From: Phialocephala subalpina
Taxonomy: Eukaryota; Ascomycota; Leotiomycetes; Helotiales; Mollisiaceae
Assembly: GCA_900073065.1 (NCBI GenBank)
Contig: FJOG01000015.1
Span: 1,444,119-1,508,118 of the forward strand
Length of the DNA stretch: 64,000 nt
Direction of reading: 5' to 3'
Shown: positions 33,535 to 45,500 of the stretch, one piece after another
Position numbering within the stretch: position 1 is the first letter of the stretch
Layout of the letters: each line of letters begins with the position of its first letter
Position numbers and translations under genes: made by a program
The notes under the pieces: generated by a model
Told to the model about the DNA's origin: nothing
Database searches by the model: none
The model's input: only the letters and a program-made list of their open reading frames with translations

Positions 33535-36313
33535 ATGCTTTTTCTATACGCTGTACTTGGGCTGATTGCCGTTGTATCTGGTGCATTGTTCAATGCCAGT
33601 AATGCTGCTGCTCTTCAAAAGGCCTACATCATTCAACTCTCCCCTCAAGGCGAACCAGAATCGCCCAAAAGATCTACAGAACATCTGAACCAATTCCACA
33701 GGAGAGCATTGAGTCTCGACTACTCGGTTCGACACGAATTCTCGAATGCGGATGTCTTTCTTGGTATATCCATTCAAGTCAACGGGGACATTACTGAGGA
33801 AGAAGCCTTGACACAGCTCCACGACATCCCAGGAGTGATTTCAGTCTCCAGTATTTACAACGTCAGTGTTTCAGTTCAACCAGGAATACCGCGACCAGAC
33901 ACTTCTACATCTTCCAATCTAGAATCACAGCCTCCGGTCATTGTCTCCGGAAATGGGAATCTCGCCTCGTCACTTGAAATGGGAGGTGTGGACAAGCTAC
34001 ATCAACTTGGTATCAAAGGGAAAGGAATCAAGATTGGTGTGATTGATACTGGTGTCGATTATCGGCATCCTGCTCTAGGTGGTGGGTTTGGACCTGGTCA
34101 CAAGATTGCTGGCGGCTACTCGTTTGTGCTGGACAATGGAACTCTCAGGAACACTCCCAATCCCCTTGCCACCTGCTACGGAGGAGGTCACGGCACCCAT
34201 GTGTCGGGTGAGTTCAGTCCGTCTCTGTTGAGGTAAAGCTGACTTTTCAGGAATCATTGGCATGGACAGTGTCCAAGATGGATTTGACATTGTTGGAGTT
34301 GCTCCAGAAGCCAGCATCTTCATGTACCGGGTTTTCGACTGCGCTGGCCATGCTGGAAGCGATACCATCATGGCGGCAATGTCAAAAGCAGCGGATGATG
34401 GCGTCGACCTCGTTAGTATGTCGCTTGGGATCGGCCTAGCATCTTTTAGCGGCGCATTGGATCCGTTGGCTGCCGTGACCCAGATGCTTACCGATCACGG
34501 GATTGCTGTGATCGTTGCGCAAGCGAATGACGCGAATGGAAGCATGACCACGCCTGAGCTCTACACAGAGGAATGGCCGAGCACAGAACCAACATCGATC
34601 AGTGTGGGCGCCATATCCAACACCCACTTCCCTCTTGTCTACTCTGCGACGGACTCTGTCGGCGCTCCCATTCAATATGCATCGGTGTATCCTTTGGACT
34701 TTCTAAATGGTGCTGATGTCTACATTATCAATGATGGATGCAGTTCTACGGCATGGACAGATGCTCTAGCAGCGATCAAGAATGTCAGTCAGACCATCAT
34801 CGCTTTCGGAGTTACAACTGGATGTCAAGCGACCTCTGCAGGCAGCTGGAATTCTGCGACCGTCGAGCCTGCACACATCATGGCATTGAATTCGGATACT
34901 TCTAATCCTTACCTTGCGGAGTACGATACTCCAAGTCAAGGATTCTTTGGTGCGACCCAATTCATCAACCTCAACGTCCCTGATGGGTCGATACTTAAGA
35001 AGAACTTTGCAGCTGCTGGAGGCTATCTGAAGTACAAACTCTTTTTCAACAACAAGAACTTCACTAGTGTTGCGCAGAAAAGCGGTGGGATGGTTGACTA
35101 CTACTCGAGCTTTGGTCCTACGTGGCACGAGTATGATCTGAAGCCTCAAATATCTGCTCCGGGAGGCCATGTTCTCTCGACTTGGCCATTGGGACCTCTG
35201 GGAGGGTATGCGATCTTGTCTGGGACGTCTATGGCAACTCCGTATTTGGCAGGATGCTTCGCTCTCGTCAAGTCTCAGTTTCCAACGGCTTCGATTGCGG
35301 AGATCAGAGCTAGACTACAGGTCAATGCTGAACCGGTTCCGTGGGTTTTCAACAAGTCGATGCTTTCAGCAACCGTTCAACAAGGCGCTGGACTTGTCAA
35401 TGTATACGACGCAATCTTTGCAGATACCAAAATCTCTCCTGGCCAACTCAAGGTTTCCGATGTCAGTAAAACGGCGTATGGTCTTGTCAACATCACCGTC
35501 GAGAATACTTCACCAAATTCAAAGACTTATTCAATGTCCCACCAAGGGGCAGGATATATGGACTACTATATACCCAGCGGCAAGAAAAATCAGGAGCCGA
35601 TGTTTGGCACGACCCACTTTCCCACACCGAGTTTGACAGTACCAGCGGGGACTTCGATCAATGTTCAATTCTCGATCATTCCTCCTCAAGGTGTCGTCCC
35701 ATCGAATCTTCCGGTCTTTGGTGGGTTCATCAAAGTCAGCGACAGCGATGGAAAGTCATTCTCAGTTCCATATGCCGGTCCACCGTATTCACTTTACAAC
35801 ACCCCGTATCTCCTCGTCCAGAATGCTTCCCAAGGAACACAGCTCCCGGAAGTCTACGCCTACAATGCCGATCAATCCCAAGTCACGTACGATACTGGCC
35901 TCCTCGAGATCAACGCCACGAATGGGTACGGTGCTTCGATTCCGACCCTGCAATGGACGCGCTCCTTCCGAGTTGATGTCTTGCCAGCCAATACGAACAT
36001 CACAGCAAATTACTACGGATTTGATACAATAGTAAAGAATGATTACCAACCGAGCAGAAGCGTCCCCTCAGATTCGATCTTTGGATATCCCTCGTTCGGC
36101 ACGGTGGTGAATTCTTCAGGATTCATCTGGCCAGGAGGTAGTTCACCTTTTGAATTGGATGATACGGTGATGCGAAGCAATGGCTCGAAGTACAGTGTTG
36201 GGAATGGAGATTATAGATGGTTTGCGAGCGTTTTGAGAGAGGGTGGGAGTCATGGCGTTCAGGAAGATCATGATACTTGGTTGGGTCCTGTCATGCGGTT
36301 CGTTGGTTCGTGA
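33535..36313 (+). CDS. secreted subtilisin-like protease (S8, with I9 propeptide)
   Basis: Two exons (33535-34207, 34251-36313; intron 43 bases) give 911 residues. Start chosen at 33535 because MLFLYAVLGLIAVVSGA forms a signal peptide. An I9-type inhibitor propeptide follows (AYIIQLSPQG to PGVISVSSI). The S8 triad is complete: Asp in GVIDTGVDYRHP, His in GGHGTHVSG, Ser in LSGTSMATPYLAG; the oxyanion Asn is probably in AQANDANG. A PA-like insert lies between His and Ser (about residues 360-460), and a beta-rich C-terminal third resembles the Fn3-like modules of large subtilases. Role: extracellular protein digestion. It is of a different kind from the intracellular subtilase at 4978-8131: it has a signal peptide and no DUF7580 region. 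Confidence 0.9.
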
Positions 36314-36897
36314 TTTGGGAGCCGTTCGTCTCGCGGAAGATCGCGAGGATGTCTGAGGTCGGAGTTTAGTCCATTCTAGCAAGTGGGATATCAAAGTTCT
36401 ACAGAACTTGGAACTTTTTCGTTGCCACAAGTGGTAGGTGCGGGACGGGACATGGGCGGCACATTCTGTCGAAGACTACCATGGCGATTGATCCAGATCA
36501 TACGGAGTTTAGGTTGCTTTGGCAAGTGCCAGCCATTGGGGGTTAATGACACTTTTCTCTTTAGATCTGTGTCGGGCAGTCCTTCTATTCCGAGAGACAT
36601 CCTTATAGATGTCAAGGTTTCTGTCGAGTTGCAATCAACTGGGTCATATGCGCTTCATTCTAACCTGCTCATTCAAGGCTTTCAATCATCAGCAGTTCAC
36701 CACGCCCACCGGGAAAGAATCCTGATTGATTTGAGATATCAAGGTGCTAGAGATCAATGTCTACGTGAGGCTGGGACATTCAATTGAGTTTCTCTCTGTT
36801 CGATAAAATCGCATTGCTACCCTACCCGCCCCGCCTTGCCAACAATACAAGCTTGCAAGTGCAATCATGAGTCATTAACCTGCTCCTCCATTGTCTT
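36314..36897. other. intergenic
   Basis: Between convergent genes. A 134-codon ORF at 36383-36787 (plus) shows no recognisable features and is not counted as a gene. Confidence 0.4.
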
Positions 36898-37757
36898 CTA
36901 CTCAGCCTCCTCGTCAATCGATTCACCTTGCTCATTTACAGTTCCGTGCTCGATGAGCTGTTGGACACACTCTCTCCCAACAGCATTGCCATCATCCAAT
37001 CCTATCTCCTCTATTGCGTTTCTCAACACGGAATTAATCTCCTGGGCCCTTCCTTTATTCTCCTCTGCGCTCATCATCTCCTCGCCATCTTCGCCCCCTT
37101 TCTCCGCAACGTCTCCTTCCGTCTCCGCATCATCTCCTTGGTCTGTGGTTTCTCTATCATCATCGCCGGCGGGTCCTGTATCATGTAATACCTACCATCT
37201 ACATCCTGGTGAACTTCCCCTGGCGCTTTCTCGTCAGGTCTGAGAGGTAGAGCAGAGTCAGTGCCGTGTTGAGATGATATCTGCCGGGGGTCCAGAAGAT
37301 CACATGCAGTTTTCAACATCCCCCAACACCAATTCAAATCGCTGGGATTGAGCGGAAAAGACTCCTCAATTTGTCGCTTCAACAATCTGAAAGTGGGACG
37401 ACATTTTCTCAGAGCTTCGACTGCCAAGGACGGTGTATGTGATGAGTTGATCAGGGTTGCCAATGCGTCGATGAAATGCGTGCTCGAGATGGCTGTTAGC
37501 TTTCGGGTCAAGATGTCAAGCTCTGATGAACCTTCAAAGACTTCATACCGAGCTAGTCGAATATGGGTGCGGGCAAGGGAGAAGAAGTCACCTTCGAAGA
37601 GTGGCATCATAGTTGATGTTGGAGTTAGAAGTTGGTCAAAGTTGGCTCGATTTGTTTTCAGCATCAGGTATCTTATGCGATCACTTTCAATGGATGCGAA
37701 AGCTGTCAATTCTACAACCTGCTCGAAGATGCCGGACGCACCTTTAGGTTGAGACAA
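36898..37757 (-). CDS. hypothetical protein with acidic C-terminus
   Basis: Two exons are supported: 37757-37196 and 37142-36898, joined across a 53-base intron (GTAGGT donor, CCACAG acceptor) that switches into an acidic, open frame ending at TAG 36900-36898. The N-terminal part is helical (LLKRQIEESFPLNPSDLNW near its end) and the C-terminal ~80 residues are Glu/Asp-rich. The true start is uncertain: no ATG begins this frame at 37757 (it is a TTG), and another exon probably lies upstream, up to about 37900, where an ATG opens MVLEWNEIAHIVFMLALSI. Family not recognised. Confidence 0.55.
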
Positions 37758-38227
37758 CTAGAACACGCCAGATACTGAAAGCTGCAGCCATTCATTTCGA
37801 GGTCCTGCACGATACTGAGCGCCAGCATAAAGACAATGTGTGCGATTTCGTTCCATTCCAATACCATTCTCAATGATTACGTCCAGTTATCACTTTCTTG
37901 TGCTGTATCTCACCAGTGATGATTGCACCCTTGAAAATTCTGTCGATCAAAGCCGTTTTCATCGAAAATCTACGAGTAGATTGATATCTGACTGTGACAC
38001 TGCAGGAGGTGGTTCCAGAGCGGGCGTGGGAAGAGACTAAATTCTGACTGCGCAGGCAAAGGTGAGCACCAGCCTTCAATTGGCTACCAACACGACTCAA
38101 GCATAGCGTCCCGTCTCTAGTCTCTCGTACAGCGTTAAGTAGGAAAGAATCTTTGGGGCTGAGTTTGTTAAAGGTGGCCAAATCCTTTTCGCTTTTGTCT
38201 TCCAATGCTGACACAGGGCTGCCAAAC
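37758..38227. other. divergent intergenic region
   Basis: Lies between the 5' ends of the unknown gene and the P450 gene. It may contain a first exon of the unknown gene near 37770-37900. No other feature. Confidence 0.4.
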
Positions 38228-39933
38228 ATGGCGGAAACCTTCTGGAATCAAGCCACGAGGCTTTTCACCTTCCCAAACCTCTACGCTCTCATCATTATTT
38301 GCGCTTTCCTGAAATTTCTGCGCCAGGTCATTCACTATCGCTTTGTTCACCCACTGAAAGAATTTCCAGGACCTCTTTGGTGGGGCGTGACGAGGGTTCC
38401 ACTGGCGTGGAGCAACTTCTGGGGTCGGGAAATCCAAAGAGAAACAGAACTTGCAAGGGAATACGGTATGCTCGAAGCTTTTGAAAGATCTCGGCTAATT
38501 TAACAGGTAACATTGTGAGAATATCTCCCGACGATGTTGCTTGTCTCTTCGGCAAAGACGCTTCCTCTCATCTACCATCGGACGGCGAAGAAGACTCCTC
38601 ATTACACCCTTTTCAGCTTCGGTCCAGAGAAGACTGTCTTTCACATGTGGGAGCATTCCGAATATGCGGAGCGAGCCAAAATTGTTGCTGGAATCTACTC
38701 CTCGAAAGCTCACATGCCTAGCACCGAGGAGACCATGGATCAGCACCTCATGGAGTGGATTGAGAAACTCAAGACATCGTACGCGAATCCTGGGAAAATG
38801 TTCGATGTTGGCGAATGGGTGCAGTACTACACCGTCGACACCACTCTGGAGCTTGCATTCGGTGATCAGTTCCAGCTTGGCTACGTGAAGAATGGGAAGG
38901 ATGTCCTTGGAATCAGCCATGGGTTCAAAAGTGCGTTGCCACTCTATGGAATAGTTTGTCGGCTGCATCCCTTCTTCACCTGGCTCAATACGACTGTCGT
39001 TGGAACATTCTTTGAGTGGTACATACTTCATGGAGATTTCCAGATTGGTAACATGACTCGGTATGTAGACAAATGCTTGAAGGCGAGACTGGCGGAGATG
39101 AAAGAAGGGAATACAGAGAAACGAAATGACATGCTTCAAAGGTGAGTTCAACTCCAAGTCTTGAGACCGTGCTGACTTTCCAGTTTCATCGACGCTCGAA
39201 CCCCGCAAGGTACGCCGCTCTCCTTCGAAACTCTTCGAGGAGAAGTTCAGATTGTTGTCATGGCTGGAGCAGACAACACGACAGCGGCAATCTGCACAAC
39301 TCTGTACCATATCCTCCAGTCTCCAATCGCACATTCGAAAGTTATGGAAGAATTGATTGCTGCAGAGCAAGCTGGTATCTTTGGGAAGCGTCCGCGATAC
39401 GCCGATATTCTCAGATATTGCCGTTTCTACGTTGCATGCGTCAGAGAAAGCCTTCGACTGAATCTAAGCCTACCTTCAATCATCCCTCGATATTCAACGT
39501 CAGACGTGGATCATCCATTAGTGATAGATGGGCGAACAATTCCGCCAAATACGGAAGTCGCTAGTAATCCTTGGATTACCCAGCGGGACCCAGAACTTTA
39601 TGGAGAGGATGCGGAGGAGTGGAAGCCTGAAAGATGGCTGAATGCTGAGAATGCTGCCCTGTTTGAGAAGCACAACTTCACTTTTGGATATGGCAGTCGC
39701 TTGTGCCTCAGACGGCAGCTTGGAATCATGAGCGTTATGAAGACTCCGTTGATGGCGAGTATCTATCGAACCGTAGATATTACATTTGCTGACATAAATA
39801 GTTCTTGCAAAACTTTCACGCAAGTTTGGACAAGCAAGGAGGGAAACCAAGGTTGAGTGTCAGAGCCGACTTCTCGTACTGGGAGAACTTTCGATTGGCG
39901 ATCGTGGAGAGGGACTTGGACTGTTGTTCTTAA
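38228..39933 (+). CDS. cytochrome P450 monooxygenase, with two one-base frame breaks
   Basis: Three exons (38228-38465, 38507-39141, 39184-39933; introns 41 and 42 bases). N-terminal membrane anchor (LYALIIICAFLKFL) and PLKEFPGPLWWG hinge; I-helix AGADNTTAA; K-helix ESLR; PERW-type segment WKPERWLN; haem loop FTFGYGSRLCLRRQLG with the cysteine ligand intact but Arg where Gly is usual two residues on. Frame breaks: near 38538-38546 one extra base separates YGNIVRISPDDVA from the frame of SSAKTLPLIYHR, and near 39842 one base is missing before PRLSVRADFSYW. Summed exon length is still a multiple of three, so the two indels cancel. Either a pseudogene or sequencing errors; an alternative acceptor at 38518 would avoid the first break but lose a conserved motif. 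Substrate unknown. Confidence 0.75.
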
Positions 39934-40491
39934 TCTTCCAACCCAGACTGGACTTTCTCGATCCCATATTCTCTGACCAAGGAGTCTCATTGGTACCGGA
40001 TCTGGCGTTCGCTTGGCCTAGCCGCGACAAAGTCCAAGCGAAGTTGGAACATTTTGCTGGACTTGGATGTCCCGAGAACAACTATTGGGGCATTCATTGC
40101 TGTCGTTAGCACACGGAAGCCTCTGAATCAATTGTTTCTCCTTTTGAGGTGATTACCCCGCCAACTTCCCAAATGCTGATCTGTCAACTTTGACACCTGC
40201 GGATTGGAGGAAAATCAAACCCACAGAACCGCAAGGTTCAGGCAAAGTTGAAACGGCACCACATACCCCACCAAAACACGAAGATCTTCCATCGCGGCTC
40301 TCATTCTCCGAGAACAAGCTTCCACTTGTCCTGGTTTGGATTGTTTTTCGAGCATTTGCCCCGCCTCTCCCCTAGTCAGTGTTCAGTGTGTTGACCCTGC
40401 AACATTATTATAAATATACCGATGCTCTTTCCTCGACGATGCGAGAGCAGCCAGTCTTTTGGTCAATTCGCTCTTCGATTGACCGTACACG
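39934..40491. other. promoter region of the pectate-lyase-like gene
   Basis: No coding frame. Contains TATAAATATA at about 40410, roughly 80 bases before the start codon, a plausible TATA element. Confidence 0.45.
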
Positions 40492-41592
40492 ATGATTCTG
40501 TTTCTTCAATCTCTTACAATTGCTGCGGTCACACTCACCTTCGGAGCACATGCGCAGAATGCATTCTCAGGAGCTGTCGGATTTGGAGCTATCGCAACTG
40601 GAGGGAACAGTGGTACGACGTATCATGTCACCAATCTGAACGACTCCGGCACTGGCTCCTTTCGGGATGCTGTCAGCGCTTCGAATCGCAACATCGTTTT
40701 CGACGTCGGCGGCTACATCGTGCTGAACTCTGCCGTCTCGCTGTCAAGCAGCATCACGATCAACGGCCAGACAGCTCCTGGTGATGGGATCGGAATCATG
40801 GCTGGAGAAGTCTCTGCTAGCGGGAAGAGTAACATTATTATCCGAAATTTGCGTATGAGACAGGGCAACTTGGATTCAGACACTGGGAAAAGCGCGTTCA
40901 ATATGGGTTCAGCTTCGAACGTCATTCTTGACCACTGTTCCTTCGCTTACGGACAGTGGGACACAGTTGATGCTGTCGGAGCGGTCAATATCACTGTGTC
41001 AAACTCCATCATTGCCTTTCCAATCGGTCAGCAATTCGGAGCACACGTCGAAACTGGTCCTTCGACCTTTTACGGAAACCTTTGGGTCAGCGCACACAAT
41101 CGGCAACCACTCTCCAAAGACGACACCCAGTTCATAAACAATGTGGTGTACAATTACCAGGCTGCTTATACTTCTGGGAACACTGCAGGGTACTTCTCGC
41201 ATGATATTATCAACAATTACTTCATTGCTGGACCAAGCACAACGAGTGCTAGTGACGCTTACTACCAGATGGCCGCCGATCAGAGTGTTTACGCTACAGG
41301 CAATTATCTTGACAGCAACAAAGATGGCGTATTGAATGGCGCTGCTTCCAACACGGTTGGAAGCTCAACGGTGCTCAGCAATCCATGGGCTGGTACATCA
41401 CTTGGTTTGGCCACCCTCACTGCCGCTCAAGCTGTCACTGCTGTATTTGACAATGCAGGCGCTTCTCCTCGGGATGAAGTTGATGCATTTGCTGTGAGCA
41501 CTGCGCAGTCTCTTGGGACATCTGGGAAGATATACACCAATCAAGCCAGCACGGGGCTGTCGAATGGCGGATATGGTACGCTGACAGGTTGA
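40492..41592 (+). CDS. secreted pectate lyase-like enzyme (PL1 type)
   Basis: Single-exon gene, 366 residues. Signal peptide MILFLQSLTIAAVTLTFGAHA. The segment FSGAVGFGAIATGGNSG, YHVTNLNDSGTGSFRDAV, then VFDVGGYI and ITINGQTAPGDGI, matches the start of the right-handed parallel beta-helix of pectate lyases in PL1, specifically the bacterial-like subgroup with the GFGAxATGG opening. Repeated short Asn-rich strands (NIIIRNLRMRQGN, VILDHCSFAYGQ, FINNVVYNY) are the beta-helix coils. Such enzymes cut polygalacturonan by beta-elimination, with calcium. Catalytic residues were not individually assigned. Gene intact; suggests plant cell-wall breakdown. Confidence 0.85.
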   Translation: MILFLQSLTIAAVTLTFGAHAQNAFSGAVGFGAIATGGNSGTTYHVTNLNDSGTGSFRDAVSASNRNIVFDVGGYIVLNSAVSLSSSITINGQTAPGDGIGIMAGEVSASGKSNIIIRNLRMRQGNLDSDTGKSAFNMGSASNVILDHCSFAYGQWDTVDAVGAVNITVSNSIIAFPIGQQFGAHVETGPSTFYGNLWVSAHNRQPLSKDDTQFINNVVYNYQAAYTSGNTAGYFSHDIINNYFIAGPSTTSASDAYYQMAADQSVYATGNYLDSNKDGVLNGAASNTVGSSTVLSNPWAGTSLGLATLTAAQAVTAVFDNAGASPRDEVDAFAVSTAQSLGTSGKIYTNQASTGLSNGGYGTLTG

Positions 41593-43629
41593 TTACCACG
41601 AACTCCAAATCTTGACTTGGCTGAGAAGGGAGGTTGAAGTAAAGTCATGCGAAGATCGGAGGCTTTGCCTTGATATCTCACGTGTTTGAAACAGTGTACA
41701 TACGATAGAACAGTGCTGTTGTGTAATCAATACTTCAGAGGTTGAAGGTTGTCTCAGGAATCAAGGATGATCTTCAGTGTCGACATTATTTGAGACCCAT
41801 GAAACTAGAGCACAAAATGCTTATTGTATCACTCTTTGGTATAGCAACAATAGATTCTCGACGAAAAAGTTATTTAAGCTACCGATAGCCGGCTGCAAAG
41901 CTGCTACAAGGGAAATTGTGGGGTAGAGCTTGCTTCGCGAGATGAGCTGCAGCATGCCCCCCTTTGTTGCCGCCCAATATCAAAAGTAAGGTTGGATTAA
42001 TCCAAAACCGTTTGAAAGCACTTGCAACACTTGAAACGATATCGATAGCAGGAATTTTGAATACACAGGATTCGGCTTTACCTGGCAAGTGGGACATCAA
42101 TGTCCTAGAGTACTTTGGCACATTTCAGTAGCAAAAGTTGCCAGGAGGAATAGGACATTTTCGAGCTGGCTAGAGAGCTCAATAAAGGAGGTCTCGGTCA
42201 GACTTTAGAAATATCAAAAATTCAGAATTGACCACCCGAGTCTTTCTTTTGGTCGTCTGGAATATGAATATCCGAGTTTGAGGGGTGGAATGTAGTTTAA
42301 TATCAATGTCCCTCTGCAAGAACTTTCTCAGCTTAATCTCTTTCTATACTATGTATATGATTTAAATAATCACTTTTCTTGCTATAAAGTGGTTAAGCTG
42401 TCGTACCGAGTTTATATCTTGAGCTATAACTAACAATGATATAATTGAAGTTATAATACCAAAAAAAAAAAAAAAAAAACCTTTACAACGCATAATTTTC
42501 GAGTTGTGTGCATCAGGGAATCCTTCATTGGGCTCCGATTCTTTAACCTCTCTAGGAACTCTTCACGGAGCTCTTTACTAGCTTCGCATTAACCTCGCTT
42601 CTTTAGGCTCTGGTATCTCATTCTCTTTGGTGCAAGGCCTTCAAATGTCTTATGCATCAAGGATCCTTCATAGCAGTAAATATATCTTCTTGTTTTCTTT
42701 CTGGCAGCTTGACCACCAGTTTTTTTCTTCTCTTTTTCCATTTTAATTCTATTATTTTGAACCGTTAAACTACCTATATACTCAAGATGGCCGGTTGAAT
42801 CACTATATCAATTTATGCAGCTTGAAACAAGATTATTCTCGAAGAAAAGGTAGGTCGAAAGTGCTTCTACTATAGTAACCATTTGGCGAACCCCTATTTT
42901 AGCAAGCCCCTTCAAATCTCCTATCCTTCTTCGAACTTTGCTGCTTTTGGCGATCCCAAATCTTTATTGATAATCTTGGAAAAGGCATATCGCAATAGCC
43001 AAGTAGTCGTCGAGAGAGCTTGCAGTAGTGATCGAATGCGCTTATTCAACTTATACCCGTAGATTTCAAGATAAAAAGATTAGCGGTTATAGATTAATGC
43101 CTTATGCCATGTTCTCTGCGTTGCCACCCCTAAAAGCCCCGCTACGGTTTCGCAGTAAAGGGCATAACCACAGCATGAACATTATAATGCGACTATCGTT
43201 TAATTTAGCTCGTGCTATAATGCTATAATAGCTAATCTCTCCCAACGTTATCGCGAGCTCTACTAATGCCATAATTCCGAAGTCTTTAAGCTCTTTAGAT
43301 ATTATCGCAAGTTCTATTAATACTTTAATACGGAACCTATTGGACTTTCCTGAAACTACTAGAACCTTAAGGGCTAATAATCCTAAATCGCGGGAATCAA
43401 ATAGCGGGGCAAAAGGTATTCCAATAAAATAAGATGCCTCTAAGTCTAGTAGTTTTATAGCCATAAATAAGCCGGAGAATATAATTAGTAATTCATAAGA
43501 AGATTCTTAAGACCTTATTTAAGGTACGCCCTAAAAGTCCCTTAGAATAATAATTACTAATAATAACGAAGCTCCTAAGAGATAACCTAACGATTATTAA
43601 GATAATTCCCAAGTTAACGCCTATAATAT
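41593..43629. other. AT-rich decayed region with A19 run
   Basis: About 2 kb, increasingly AT-rich from 42170. It contains a run of 19 A at 42461-42479. Minus-strand codons around 42510-42760 are protein-like in places (KTGGQAARKKTRRYIYCY) but are interrupted by stops. Likely remains of transposable elements; no element could be named. Confidence 0.45.
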
Positions 43630-44014
43630 GCCCTATAAATCCCCCGTTTTACTAGATGTTAACGAAAAAGAGCTATTAGACCTAAACGATTTCGACTTAA
43701 ATATTATAGTACTCGAGTTACAATAAGATCTACAAGAATTATTTAACATAATATAAGAAGAAAAGCAGGAAGAAGATAATAAAAGGCAAAAAGACTTAAA
43801 TACCCAATTAAAAGCTCTTATTACTTCCTAACGCAATAAGGTAAAATTAAATACCGCGCAAAGAAATTTATATCTAATGATAAACCTAATTACTCGGAAA
43901 TCATAATACGAGGAGTATTCCGTAAATCTTATCGGTGCACTAAAGGAGGGAGAGGATTACCTGGTTCGAAGTACTTTGGACCAGAAGAATATATATTGCG
44001 ATCAATGGGTTTAA
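43630..44014 (+). pseudogene. RIP-decayed coding remnant
   Basis: A frame of about 128 codons stays protein-like (VNEKELLDLNDFDLNIIVLE; LIGALKEGEDYLVRSTL) but is cut by four TAA codons, each in a place where CAA (Gln) would fit; C-to-T in a CA context is the RIP signature. Possibly a retroelement Gag-like protein; family not recognised. Confidence 0.4.
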
Positions 44015-44071
44015 CGAAGAAAGACAAGCAAATTATGCTCGTTCGGGGATCTTATCGCCTAGCTCTAGTTC

Positions 44072-45119
44072 ATGATATTTACTTGGGATCCTTTGGTATT
44101 GAAACACACCGTGCGAGGAGATTTTCCACGAGCAGCATTTCTGGACCCAGAACTGAAGGCCAAGCTGCAGAAATTGCGCAACGTCGGCAACATGTCATAT
44201 CCTTCGACATACGCACACTACCTTGTCAATCAATTCGGTGTGTCACCCACTCCCCAACAGCTCATTGTCATCATTCAGGAACTTCTGGAATACCTGGAGT
44301 TCTTGGAAGCGACGACCCGAAATTTGCGGATTCGCATAAACTTGCAGCTCGAGTCGACAATGAAGTAACATCATCCTTCCTGCGGGGTGCGAATACTGGG
44401 AAGGGAGAGCGACCCTACGTTGAAGGTGCAGTCCAAGCACGATTTGCAGGAAATGGGCTCAGGCTGTCATTGACAGAATCCAGGGGCTTCCAATGGACAA
44501 GCCACTCAGTCGTCCTTAGGCGGAAGTTGGCTACGCGACATATCCGAACGAAAGAATCAGAAAACATGCCAAGCATGAGAGTTCAAACTATCTGATGAAT
44601 CTGGTCGAGTCCATCTGCATGATCACCCCCGAGCTAAAGCAATTCAAGACGAAGGCCTACGTGCTTCACCATCTCGTCCACCACAACAACGGGCCATTCG
44701 ATGAAACCCCGCAAGCAGGTCCACCCTGTCCCACGGACCTACACAACACAAGGGGAAGGATTCAATTACCATCTTACTGGGGTAGCAATTCGGGCGCAGA
44801 AAAGGCCGATGAGGGTCATTACCAACGCCTCCAAAAGATGCTTTGGGACGATGCTTCCTTCACACAGAGAATGGACGGAAATCTAGAGCAGATGAAGAAG
44901 AGAGCAGAGTTTTACGAGAAGTTTGTGGAGACGTCAGAGAAGCAGGACAAGGCGTTAGACGATTTGACATCCGCGGTTGCGAAACTGGAGGGGGCGATCG
45001 AGGACCATCAAGGGCTAAAGGCTTCGCACATTGAGTTTATGGAGAATACACAAGCTGCTGTGGACTTGATGGATGCGGCAAAGAAGTTGGCAGAGGAAGA
45101 AGTCGAAGAAGAGCTTTGA
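44072..45119 (+). pseudogene. unknown coiled-coil protein gene with in-frame TAG
   Basis: Two exons, 44072-44364 and 44450-45119 (intron 85 bases, GTAACA donor, TTTGCAG acceptor), give one continuous frame of 321 codons, interrupted by a single TAG at 44517-44519 (after MDKPLSRP). A CAG-to-TAG change would explain it. The C-terminal half is Glu/Lys-rich with heptad-like spacing, probably coiled coil (FYEKFVETSEKQDKALDDL), and ends in an acidic run. The DNA immediately upstream is decayed, so the original 5' end may be lost. If translation starts at the first ATG after the stop (44595), a 174-residue protein would remain. No family recognised. Confidence 0.5.
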
Positions 45120-45500
45120 CTGTTTTGTAGAGTAGATAAAGAATTCAAAGATCTTTTGCAACAAGTAGACTGAAATGGAGCAATGATGTTCACCGGATCT
45201 GATATCCTCGCGGTCACTAGCACGTATCACACTCCGTTCGGAAGTTGGGAAGCCACAATCTATTTAGGAGAATAAAAGATTCGTGAAACTGCCGTACACA
45301 AAAGGACATTCTATCGCTGCTACTAGAAGAACTTGAAACTTTTGAACCAACACAGAATAGACAGAATTCACAACAAACCCCAATAAACAGACCAAACTAG
45401 GAGAATGAAAAGTGAATCCCAAGAAAAGACCTGAATCTCCCTTCGAAGTTGGCACATTAACCGGGCAGAGATAATAGAACATCGCCATATCTCATGCAAT
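45120..45500. other. convergent intergenic region
   Basis: Nothing supported; likely the 3' untranslated regions of the two flanking genes. Confidence 0.4.

Noticed and set aside
41879..42121. Possible RNase H-like fragment (GHAAAHLAKQAL)
   Set aside because: Resemblance to the end of retroelement RNase H is too short to support.
42461..42479. Run of 19 A as a poly-A tail of a LINE or processed gene
   Set aside because: No coding sequence of a LINE or gene was identified ahead of it in the matching direction, so origin cannot be claimed.
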